In this document: in pieces, positions 30,156-38,187 of the stretch
Numbering within the stretch: the first letter of the stretch is position 1
Layout: each line of letters starts with the position of its first letter
NCBI GenBank assembly: GCA_007131175.1
Contig: SLRC01000103.1
Location: forward strand, 1-38,187
Direction of reading: 5' to 3'
Source: Syntrophomonadaceae bacterium
Lineage (GTDB): Bacteria; Bacillota; Dethiobacteria; DTU022; UBA8154
DNA: 38,187 nucleotides
Translations under genes and position numbers: made by a program
The notes under the pieces: generated by a model
Told to the model about the DNA's origin: nothing
The model's database searches: none
The model's input: the letters and a program-made list of their open reading frames with translations, nothing else

Positions 30156-30222
30156 TATCAAATGCCTTCTCCCCACTCGTACCATTCCACGGGGATTATA
30201 AGCTGCTGCAGTAGGTAGGGAT
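30156..30222 (-). pseudogene. Fragment of a DUF255 gene (PYLLQ...WYEWGEAF part)
   Basis: Minus strand CCCTACCTACTGCAGCAGCTTATAATCCCCGTGGAATGGTACGAGTGGGGAGAAGGCATTTGAT aligns with CCTTACCTGCTGCAGCATGCATATAACCCCGTGGACTGGTACGAGTGGGGGGATGAGGCCTTTG of the intact gene, with small indels. Confidence 0.75.
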
Positions 30223-30495
30223 AACCAACCACTTTACATTTTACCATATTTTTGAAGTTGTAAAACTTATAACAATTATTTCTATTGCATCATTCTATTG
30301 CATTAGCAAATAACGGGAAGAAGTTTCGATACTTATCTGTTGACCCCATTTCTGTGGTTCGTTATATCTTCACAAGCATAACGATTGGGGAAAAAAATTT
30401 ATAGAAAATAAAAATTATAAACTTTGTTTTTATAAACTACCACTGCTCAAGTTCAAGTTCAAGGGAGGATAATTTAATTTGTATTCCCCAATAGT

Positions 30496-30954
30496 TCAGA
30501 CAGACTGTTTTTCATAATACTTCACTTCTTGTCCAGTATACAGGTAACCGTTGCCAAAATGGCGCCAGTTGCTTCTCTCATAATAACCGTCCAGTTCCGT
30601 GCATAAAAAAACCCTGTCAAATCCCTTGCGTTTTGCCTCCTTAACTACATGATGCTGCAGCGCAGTCCCGATCCCGTTTACCCTTTCCCCGGGAACAACA
30701 TAAAGGCACGCAAGCCAGGGAGACAGATCCTGTCGGCTCACAAAATCATACCGTAAAAGCGCACACGTTCCCACAACACTGTCGTTTTTTAGATAAATAT
30801 AAAATTTGGGCAGAGTATTTTCAGGCCTGCAAGAATGCATAACCAAATCCTCAAAAAAATTATAATTATTTTCATCCCCCCACTGGCTCCATAGCATCTT
30901 AATCGCTTCATCCAGGCATGGAGAATCTGCTGTTAACTCTACAATAATATGCAT
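30496..30954 (-). CDS. GNAT family N-acetyltransferase
   Basis: VGTCALLRYDFVSRQDLSPWLACLYVVPGERVNGIGTALQHHVVKEAKRKGFDRVFLCTE: GNAT acetyl-CoA binding motif. Confidence 0.9.
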   Translation of the reverse strand: MHIIVELTADSPCLDEAIKMLWSQWGDENNYNFFEDLVMHSCRPENTLPKFYIYLKNDSVVGTCALLRYDFVSRQDLSPWLACLYVVPGERVNGIGTALQHHVVKEAKRKGFDRVFLCTELDGYYERSNWRHFGNGYLYTGQEVKYYEKQSV

Positions 30955-31107
30955 CAAGGGATTTCCTTTCTCCTTCATAATTCCTTACTCCACTTTTACA
31001 CTCCAGCAAATAAACAGGACAGGTAATAAAAGTATATTTTTCCTCCTTTTGAATTTCGCTACTGCCATATTGAATCCTTCTTTTTATTTTACCAGCAACT
31101 GCTATTG

Positions 31108-32052
31108 TTAATTTGTGTGGCCCATAAAATTATTAATAATATCCTGAACCCGTTCAATTTCTTCATCAGGAACAATTTCATACCAGGCTCCATTTATTAG
31201 ATAGCCTCCGCCTTGCAGTGAAGTTGTCTCCAGCCCCTGCACGTCTATAGCATAGAACCTTTTAACCAGTGTATCCAATTCATCTACGGTCAAACTTGTT
31301 TTAATATTTGCACTTAAAATATTCATTATATTATTAATCCTGGTAATCTTCCTGTTCGATGCCAGTTTCTTGCTTAATTCGGCCAGTGCCTGCTGTTGAC
31401 GCTCCATCCTTTCATAATCACTGGAATGTCTTCCATCGTTGCTTTTACGGAAACGGACAAAATCGAGGGCATTTTTTCCATCTAAAACTTGCTCGCCCTT
31501 TTTCAGATTAATATTTGTACCATCCGCAAGGTCATCGTACCTCATATCCCGGGGGACATTTACCTTAATGCCTCCCACCAGGTCCACCAGGTCAATAAAT
31601 CCTTCAAAATTAATACTTGCAAACCCATGAATATTAATGGAGAGCCAGTTTTCCAGGGTTCTTTTTAAAAGGTCAGCACCACCCTGGGGGTAAGCAGCAT
31701 TAATTTTCTTATTTCCATATCCTGGTATATCCACATAGGCATCCCTGGGAATGGAAATTAATTTAATCCTCCCCAATTCAGGATCTGCCAGGGCCAGCAT
31801 GATCGTGTCGGCCCTTCCTGGATCATTTAGAGTCGTTCTTTTACTGATACCGAATAGTAAGAGAATAAAGGGATGATGTGGTTCCCTTTCTTCAGTAATT
31901 TCAGCAGGTTTATCCTCTTCATCCCTGTCCTTTTCCGGAACTGCAGCAATGCTCGTTAATGTCTGTTTATATTTTGTATTAATAAATAGTCCAAAGCCAA
32001 CTGCTCCAAAAACAAACAAGACTAAAAGAATGTATATTATTGGTTTTTTCAC
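31108..32052 (-). CDS. LytR-CpsA-Psr (LCP) family protein
   Basis: N-terminal TM, RADTIMLALADPELGRIKLISIPRDAYVDIPGYGNKKINAAYPQGG, ALDFVRFRKSNDGRHSSDYERMERQQQ. Confidence 0.95.
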   Translation of the reverse strand: MKKPIIYILLVLFVFGAVGFGLFINTKYKQTLTSIAAVPEKDRDEEDKPAEITEEREPHHPFILLLFGISKRTTLNDPGRADTIMLALADPELGRIKLISIPRDAYVDIPGYGNKKINAAYPQGGADLLKRTLENWLSINIHGFASINFEGFIDLVDLVGGIKVNVPRDMRYDDLADGTNINLKKGEQVLDGKNALDFVRFRKSNDGRHSSDYERMERQQQALAELSKKLASNRKITRINNIMNILSANIKTSLTVDELDTLVKRFYAIDVQGLETTSLQGGGYLINGAWYEIVPDEEIERVQDIINNFMGHTN

Positions 32053-32158
32053 TATTTATACTCCAACCTCTCCTAACATGTCCTCATCTATATTTTACTC
32101 GCTTTTTGGTATAAAGTCCTCTTTTTTTTGCTGGGAAATTATCCTTTTAAAAAGCTGT

Positions 32159-32200
32159 TAAAAAAACCTGCCCCCAATATCCGGGGGGGCAGGTTTTTTT
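32159..32200. terminator. Intrinsic terminator, possibly bidirectional
   Basis: AAAAAACCTGCCCCC-aatatccgg-GGGGGCAGGTTTTTTT with A/T tracts on both sides. Confidence 0.85.
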
Positions 32201-32208
32201 AATTTTCA

Positions 32209-32580
32209 TTATGCTGCCTTGACAAACCTGAAATAGCCAAGACCCAGAGCCAGTAACAACCATATTAATACAACAAACCAACCGAGCGCATTAAGCAAAC
32301 CAGTGAGTTGAGCTTGGAGTGCCACAATAAAACCAATAGCATCTGTTATAAAAAGAGATAGAAGGATTCCCTCAATTGCATGATAAGCCTTATTTTTTTC
32401 AACTAAACAAATTAATCCAAGACCGATCATTGCTATTCCAAAATAACGAGTCATAAAAATTCCAACTTGTTCCAATGTAACACCAAACAATGACATGGTG
32501 CCTGCGGGGAACACCAGGAACAAAACGCCAAAAACGAGAGTGATAACACCTTTTATCAACAAAAACCTGCTCAGTTTCAT
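32209..32580 (-). CDS. Small integral membrane protein, unknown function
   Basis: Four predicted hydrophobic segments. Start at 32580 has RBS GGAGGAGGTG upstream. Confidence 0.7.
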   Translation of the reverse strand: MKLSRFLLIKGVITLVFGVLFLVFPAGTMSLFGVTLEQVGIFMTRYFGIAMIGLGLICLVEKNKAYHAIEGILLSLFITDAIGFIVALQAQLTGLLNALGWFVVLIWLLLALGLGYFRFVKAA

Positions 32581-32908
32581 GGATTTATCACCTCCTCCCC
32601 ACATTGATTTCGTGTACTATAGAACCTTACGCTGTTGATCAATAAAAATAAGCCCTCACTGCCCGGTCTGACTTTTACAAAATTGCTATCTCCATTTAAA
32701 GTGTAACTGTGGTGATATTTATGTGACATACAATGGGAATAGTCGCTTAAAATAATGCATTATTAAAACAATTCTATTAAATATATGGACATTCCTGCTT
32801 TTTCGGAAATGTTTTAAAACAAGCCGGAAAATAAAGATGCTCCCTAAGAAAAATAATACCGGGGAGCTGTCTGTGTATTCATTCTATTTTTTGAATATCT
32901 GAATGATC

Positions 32909-33142
32909 CTATAGTTCTAATATTTTTTTCCAAAAGCCATTATTAGGAGCTTCTTTTTGCAATGCTTCATGACCCAGTTTGCGGCGGCTGTTAAACTCAT
33001 AACTCCGGGCCTGGGTCCGGTCCCTTACCAGAAGCAATAAAAATACTGTACCTAAGATCAAAACGGAGCAAACCCCCGTAATCAGTATCAGCTGCTCTGC
33101 CAAAGATTGGAGATCTTGCAGCAAGATCAATTGTTCGCCCAT
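32909..33142 (-). CDS. Small single-pass membrane protein, unknown function
   Basis: TM helix LILITGVCSVLILGTVFLLLLV. ATG at 33142 preceded by AAGGAGG. Confidence 0.6.
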   Translation of the reverse strand: MGEQLILLQDLQSLAEQLILITGVCSVLILGTVFLLLLVRDRTQARSYEFNSRRKLGHEALQKEAPNNGFWKKILEL

Positions 33143-33329
33143 TCCCACTGCCTCCTTTTTATGGCACAGCAAGAGGTAGATTTTGAATAAATAGAATTTT
33201 GCCCTTGAATCCCGCCACTGTAGAAGGGATGAGTGTCTTAATAATAAATTTTACCATATTTGATTTATTTCACATGGTACCAAGGTACCATTTTCTCTGG
33301 TTATTTAGAGTAATGTTACAATATCTAAA

Positions 33330-35153
33330 TTAACCACCCTTTACCTTAGCAAAGTTTTTTTTCCTCGGTTTAATTAAGCATTTCTTACCATATCCTATTA
33401 AATCTTCCCGACCAGCCTTCTTTAGTGCTTCATAAACCAGCTGATAATTTTTCGGATTTTTAAATTGTATCAATGCCCTTTGCATCGCTTTTTCATGGGG
33501 CGAGCGGGGTATATATAACTTTTCCATAGTGCGGGGATCAATCCCTGTATAATACATGCAGGTTGAAAGAGTCCCCGGGGTGGGATAAAAGTCCTGTACC
33601 TGTTCGGGCATATACTCCATGTCCCTTACATATTCTGCCAATTGAATGGCGGCATTTAAATCTGCCCCGGGATGACTGGACATAAAGTAAGGAACTAAAA
33701 ATTGTTTCATCCCGTGTTTTTTGTTGATCGTTTCATATTTCCTTGCAAATTCTTCGTACACTTTATGTCCAGGTTTCCCCATTTTCTGAAGGACTGAGGG
33801 AGCTACATGTTCGGGAGCGACCTTCAACTGACCGCTTACATGAAAGCGGCAAAGCTCCTCAAAGAATTCACTGTTTGGGTCATAAGTTAAATAGTCATGC
33901 CTGATTCCGGAACGGATGAAGACCTTTTTTACACCTTTGAGATTCCGCAGCTTTCTTAACAAGGCAAGGTATTCACTGTGGTCGATTATAAGGTTTTTAC
34001 AAGGGCGAGGAAAGAGGCATTGCTTGGTGGCACACACCCCGCGTTTCTCCTGTTTTTGGCATGCCTTTTCCCGGAAATTTGCCGTGGGGCCTCCCACATC
34101 GTGAATATAGCCCTTAAAATCTCCATCCGCAATCATCGCTTCCGCCTCTTCCACAACTGATGCGATGCTCCTTTTTTGAATGGTCCTTCCCTGGTGAAAA
34201 TTTAAAGCACAAAAACTGCATCCACCAATACAACCTCTGCTGCTCAAAAGGCTGTACTTAACTTCGTTTATTGCAGGAACTCCACCCTCTTTTTCATACA
34301 TAGGATGGTATCTTTTTGTAAAAGGCAGACTGTAGATACTGTCCAGCTCATGGGTGGAAAGGGGTTCGGCAGGAGGGTTCTGAACAACTAAGGTATGCCT
34401 GTACGGTTCAATCAGGGGAGCAGCACTGACTGTATCGGTATTTTTGTATTGGGTTATAAAACTATTCGCATATGCCTTTTTCGAGGCAATGAGTTCATCG
34501 TAAGAGGGCAGCTTTCTTGCCCCGTAAACACCATCTAAAGTTGAGGTTTTGTAAACTGTACCTTTTATATACGTAATATCTTTAATGGAAAGCCCGCTTT
34601 GCAAAGCTTCGGCAATTTCTATAACCTGCCTTTCACCCATACCGTATACAAGCAGGTCTGCTTTGGCATCCAGAAGAATGGAGCGGCGCACTTTATTATC
34701 CCAGTAATCATAATGGGCCATGCGGCGCAAGGCCGCTTCCAACCCACCCAGGATTACAGGGACCTTTTTATAAGCTTCTTTGACCTTGTTTGAATATACT
34801 ATTACCGCCCGATCAGGCCGCAGCCCCCCACGCCCACCGGGTGAGTAAACATCCTTTTTCCTTCTTTTTTTTGCCACAGTGTAATGATTTACCATGGAAT
34901 CCATATTGCCACCAGAAATCAAAAACCCCAGCACTGGTTTGCCAAGTTTTTTAAAGTTTTTCGCATCGCGCCAATCGGGCTGGGCAATTATACCAACCTT
35001 AAAACCGTGGGCTTCAAGATACCTTCCTATAATAGCCGCACCAAAGGTCGGATGATCAACATAAGCATCCCCGGTAATTATAATAAAATCCGGCCGGTCC
35101 CAACCCCGCTTCTCCATATCTTCTTTAGACACAGGCAAAAATTTGCCTTCCAT
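33330..35153 (-). CDS. YgiQ family radical SAM protein
   Basis: [69 protein letters not shown]. Confidence 0.95.
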   Translation of the reverse strand: MEGKFLPVSKEDMEKRGWDRPDFIIITGDAYVDHPTFGAAIIGRYLEAHGFKVGIIAQPDWRDAKNFKKLGKPVLGFLISGGNMDSMVNHYTVAKKRRKKDVYSPGGRGGLRPDRAVIVYSNKVKEAYKKVPVILGGLEAALRRMAHYDYWDNKVRRSILLDAKADLLVYGMGERQVIEIAEALQSGLSIKDITYIKGTVYKTSTLDGVYGARKLPSYDELIASKKAYANSFITQYKNTDTVSAAPLIEPYRHTLVVQNPPAEPLSTHELDSIYSLPFTKRYHPMYEKEGGVPAINEVKYSLLSSRGCIGGCSFCALNFHQGRTIQKRSIASVVEEAEAMIADGDFKGYIHDVGGPTANFREKACQKQEKRGVCATKQCLFPRPCKNLIIDHSEYLALLRKLRNLKGVKKVFIRSGIRHDYLTYDPNSEFFEELCRFHVSGQLKVAPEHVAPSVLQKMGKPGHKVYEEFARKYETINKKHGMKQFLVPYFMSSHPGADLNAAIQLAEYVRDMEYMPEQVQDFYPTPGTLSTCMYYTGIDPRTMEKLYIPRSPHEKAMQRALIQFKNPKNYQLVYEALKKAGREDLIGYGKKCLIKPRKKNFAKVKGG

Positions 35154-35306
35154 ATAGTATTAACCTCCACAGGGTAACTAGATTAGACATTATCTTTGTT
35201 GTTAGTTTCCTGAAACAGCCATATCTAGATAACATGTGAGAATGTTACTATGGCCCAAAGCTCTTGTCAACAAAATTCCTTATAAATTGTGTTCATTATA
35301 AATTCC

Positions 35307-35338
35307 TCATAAATAGGGACAATCCCTACAAATATGAG
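35307..35338. promoter_or_regulatory. Dyad-symmetric putative operator between ygiQ-like and LysR genes
   Basis: CTCATAaaTAGGGAcaaTCCCTAcaaaTATGAG, about 55 bp upstream of the LysR start. Confidence 0.5.
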
Positions 35339-35392
35339 CATTAAGATGTTATAATCAGGTTTAGTAATTACCAGAAAGTGCGTGATTAATTT

Positions 35393-36337
35393 ATGGATTT
35401 TCATCAACTAAAAGTTTTTGTTGAGGTGGTACGTCAAAGAAGTTTTTCCCGGGCAGCAGAGTGTGTTTTCCTGAGTCAGCCCACTGTAAGCGCTCATATA
35501 AAAGCACTGGAAAGTGAGGTCGGCACTCCCCTGCTGGACCGGAGTCAAAGGGAGCTTGTTCTTACAGAAGCGGGCAAAATACTATACCGTTATGCTCAGC
35601 AACTTCTCGGTTGCAAAGAGGAAGCCCTCTCTGCCATCCAGGAAAAATACCATATTATTAAAGGCCACCTGGAAATTGCCGCAAGCAGCGTGCCCGGAAC
35701 ATATTATTTGCCTGGCGTACTTTATGCTTTTAGCAAACGGTACCCGGATGTTACTTTTTCCGTACTCATCCGCGATACCAGGCAGGTCATTGATAGTATC
35801 AGAGATTTTACTTATGACCTGGGAATGGTAGGAGAAGCGGGACAACTGGAAGATTTAAACCAGTGCCCCCTGGTGGAAGATGAGCTAATCCTGGTGACCC
35901 CACCTGTACTGGAGTTAAAGGCGACACCGGCAAATGATGTTAAAGCAATAAACGGGCGTAAAGAACATTTTGAGCTGCCTGTAACTGACCTGAGTTCCTG
36001 CATTCAACTTCCTTTTATTTTACGTGAACCAGGCTCGGCAACACGCCTTGTTTTTGAAAAGGCTTTAAAAAAGGCAAAGGCAAACCAATCCCGCCTTAAT
36101 ATAGTTGCATACCTGGAAGGACAGGAAGCAATCAAAGAAGCAGTCAAAGCCGGGTTGGGAATAACTGTGATATCTCGTAAAGCAGTGGAAAATGAACTGC
36201 AAGCGGAAACTTTGAAAGGTTACCGTATACAGGGCCTTTGCCTGGAACGGAGCTTTCACCTCGTTTACCGCAAAAAACGTATTTTTTCACCCCTGAGCAA
36301 AACATTTCTTGACTTTACAATCAATTATTTTAAATAA
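35393..36337 (+). CDS. LysR family transcriptional regulator
   Basis: MDFHQLKVFVEVVRQRSFSRAAECVFLSQPTVSAHIKALESEVGTPLLDRSQRELVLTEAG: canonical LysR HTH; resembles the selenium-metabolism-associated LysR group. Confidence 0.93.
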   Translation: MDFHQLKVFVEVVRQRSFSRAAECVFLSQPTVSAHIKALESEVGTPLLDRSQRELVLTEAGKILYRYAQQLLGCKEEALSAIQEKYHIIKGHLEIAASSVPGTYYLPGVLYAFSKRYPDVTFSVLIRDTRQVIDSIRDFTYDLGMVGEAGQLEDLNQCPLVEDELILVTPPVLELKATPANDVKAINGRKEHFELPVTDLSSCIQLPFILREPGSATRLVFEKALKKAKANQSRLNIVAYLEGQEAIKEAVKAGLGITVISRKAVENELQAETLKGYRIQGLCLERSFHLVYRKKRIFSPLSKTFLDFTINYFK

Positions 36338-36379
36338 GGAACGTAAAGTTAACAGAAACCAGGAGCAAGTTTAAAGATC

Positions 36380-36433
36380 AGCATACATACAGAAAAACCC
36401 CCGTCTAACCGGGAGCTTTTCTGTATGTATGCT
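36380..36433. terminator. Long hairpin between convergent LysR and trpB2 genes, probable bidirectional terminator
   Basis: AGCATACATACAGAAAA ... TTTTCTGTATGTATGCT: 17-bp perfect arms, with further CCCG/CGGG pairing inside. Confidence 0.7.
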
Positions 36434-36454
36434 GCTAAATATTTTGTTGCTTTT

Positions 36455-37825
36455 CTAAGAAACCTTAGGCTTGGGATAGCTTTCCAGAACCTTTAATGCT
36501 GCCTGGATCTCCTCCTCCGGCATCTCGTAATTGGTCAGCTTATTGTCCATGTACGCATCGTAACCAGCAAGATCCATGATACCATGGCCGCTAAAGTTAA
36601 AGAGGATGGTCTTGGCCTCGCCCGTCTCCTTGCATTTGAGGGCTTCGTGAATTGCTCCGGCAATGGCGTGGTTTGTTTCCGGTGCGGGGACAATTCCCTC
36701 GGTGCGGGCGAAAGTCATTCCCGCCTCATAGGTCTGAATCTGGTTGAAAGACATGGGCTCAATGAGGTTGTCCATAACAAGCTGGCTCACAAGGGGAGCC
36801 ATTCCATGATAACGCAACCCACCGGCATGGAACGGTTGGGGGATAAAGTTATGCCCAAGAGTGTGCATGGGCAGCAGCGGCGTGGTCGCTGCAGTGTCAC
36901 CGAAATCATAAAGGAAACTACCCTTGGTCAATGTGGGGCAGGCGGAAGGTTCCACTCCAACTATTCGCAAGTTTTTACCATAGATTTTATCACGGATGAA
37001 GGGAAAGGCTAAACCGGCAAAGTTGCTGCCGCCGCCACAGCAACCCACAACTATATCGGGATAGGCACCCACCATTTCGCATTGTTTCAGGGCTTCCAGC
37101 CCGATGATCGTTTGGTGCAACATGACATGGTTGAGCACGCTGCCGAGGGCGTAACGTGTGTCTTTACTTGTTACCGTATCTTCAATGGCCTCACTGATGG
37201 CAATCCCCAGACTACCCGGAGTATCCGGATATTCTGCCTGCATTTTACGGCCGAAACTGGTATCCTGGCTGGGACTGGCCACACACTCAGCACCCCATGT
37301 GCGCATCAGGATTTTACGGTATGGTTTCTGCTCAAAACTGATCCTTACCATGTATACTTTTAACTCAATGCCTAAAAGCTGGCAAGCCATGGCAAGGGAG
37401 CTGCCCCACTGACCGGCCCCGGTTTCAGTGGCGATACGCTTAATCCCAAAAGCCTTGTTATAGTAAGCCTGGGCAACGGCCGTATTGGGTTTATGACTGC
37501 CGGAGGGGCTGACTGATTCATCTTTAAAATAGATTTTGGCAGGTGTACCCAAAAACTTTTCAAGATTGTAGGCCCTTGTCAACGGTGACGGTCTCCAAAT
37601 TGCCAGGATTTCCAGGACTTCTTCCGGAATATCTATCCAGCGTTGGGTACTCACTTCCTGCTCAATGAGATTCATAGGGAAAATTGGAGCCAAGTCATCC
37701 GGCCCGATAGGCTGCCCTGTACCGGGATGAAGGGGCGGCTGCATAGGAGTGGGCATATCTGCAGCGATGTTGTACCATTGCTTTGGCATATCGCTTTGAT
37801 TAAGGTACACTCTTTTTGTTTCCAT
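36455..37825 (-). CDS. TrpB-like PLP-dependent enzyme (TrpB2-type tryptophan synthase beta)
   Basis: RPSPLTRAYNLEKFLGTPAKIYFKDESVSPSGSHKPNTAVAQAYYNK, ETGAGQWGSSLA, GCCGGGSNFAGLAFPF. Confidence 0.93.
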   Translation of the reverse strand: METKRVYLNQSDMPKQWYNIAADMPTPMQPPLHPGTGQPIGPDDLAPIFPMNLIEQEVSTQRWIDIPEEVLEILAIWRPSPLTRAYNLEKFLGTPAKIYFKDESVSPSGSHKPNTAVAQAYYNKAFGIKRIATETGAGQWGSSLAMACQLLGIELKVYMVRISFEQKPYRKILMRTWGAECVASPSQDTSFGRKMQAEYPDTPGSLGIAISEAIEDTVTSKDTRYALGSVLNHVMLHQTIIGLEALKQCEMVGAYPDIVVGCCGGGSNFAGLAFPFIRDKIYGKNLRIVGVEPSACPTLTKGSFLYDFGDTAATTPLLPMHTLGHNFIPQPFHAGGLRYHGMAPLVSQLVMDNLIEPMSFNQIQTYEAGMTFARTEGIVPAPETNHAIAGAIHEALKCKETGEAKTILFNFSGHGIMDLAGYDAYMDNKLTNYEMPEEEIQAALKVLESYPKPKVS

Positions 37826-37850
37826 GCTTATTCCTCCTTGGATTTAAACT

Positions 37851-37895
37851 AAAATCCACCCTGTGGGGGACGGTGGATCTCCGTTGATACCACCT
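37851..37895 (-). promoter_or_regulatory. T-box-like antiterminator/terminator core upstream of trpB2
   Basis: Minus strand AGGTGGTATCAACGGAGATCCACCGTCCCCCACAGGGTGGATTTT. GG-[TGGTATCA]-ACGG-loop-CCGT-CC follows the T-box antiterminator layout, and ATCCACC/GGTGGAT forms the competing terminator. Confidence 0.55.
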
Positions 37896-38187
37896 AAAAG
37901 TACCCTTTAAAAAAAACTTTTCGTCAAAAATCAAAACCCTTTCGCCCTTTGTTGCCCCTGAATTCTTTGTAGTCATTAACCTCCTACAATTAAAAAATAC
38001 AAAAGCCCCTTTAACCCTTTACCGAAAACCCCTGGTTAACAAGCCAACAAGAAAGTCTTTTGTCTGCCTGCCAACTTTTCCGGTATGATAGTCCCTCTGC
38101 CGATCACATCCTTTCCTAATGTTCATTAAGTTTAAAGTACCTTAGCACAATTCATCTCTTATTGTCAATATTATATTTACACAAAAA

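Noticed and set aside
33274-33291. ATGGTACC-AA-GGTACCAT inverted repeat as an operator
   Set aside because: Short and built from a self-palindromic hexamer; no conserved context to support function.
1-38187. CRISPR arrays, rRNA and tRNA genes
   Set aside because: No regularly spaced repeats and no rRNA or tRNA-like sequence was recognised by eye; a tRNAscan/Infernal run would be needed to be certain.

Overview
This window looks like a chromosomal segment from a spore-forming Firmicute (Clostridia-like), judged from SpoIIP, the CIRCE-regulated hrcA-grpE-dnaK-dnaJ operon and overall gene style. Most genes are on the minus strand. Main blocks in order: a YlbF-like gene cut by the window edge; a complete IS1634-type insertion sequence; mtaB, rsmE and the heat-shock operon with a perfect CIRCE; a TPR protein fused to a probable pseudokinase; spoIIP; nifU/nifS/Rrf2; a PFL/ACT pair; acpS; a DUF255 thioredoxin-domain gene; a decayed accessory patch (20.7-22.4 kb); a full Pho regulon (phoB-phoR-arsC-pstSCAB-phoU) with an 11-bp phased Pho box; GNAT, LCP and small membrane proteins; a YgiQ radical SAM protein; a LysR regulator; and a TrpB2-type gene behind a T-box-like leader. 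The accessory patch holds frameshifted relics resembling a TOTE-type primase and PLD protein, around an intact DUF433/DUF5615 toxin-antitoxin-like pair. Two short fragments that are consecutive in the DUF255 gene flank the Pho block, which suggests a past rearrangement. I found no rRNA, tRNA or CRISPR array by eye. All family calls come from motif recognition only, with no database search.
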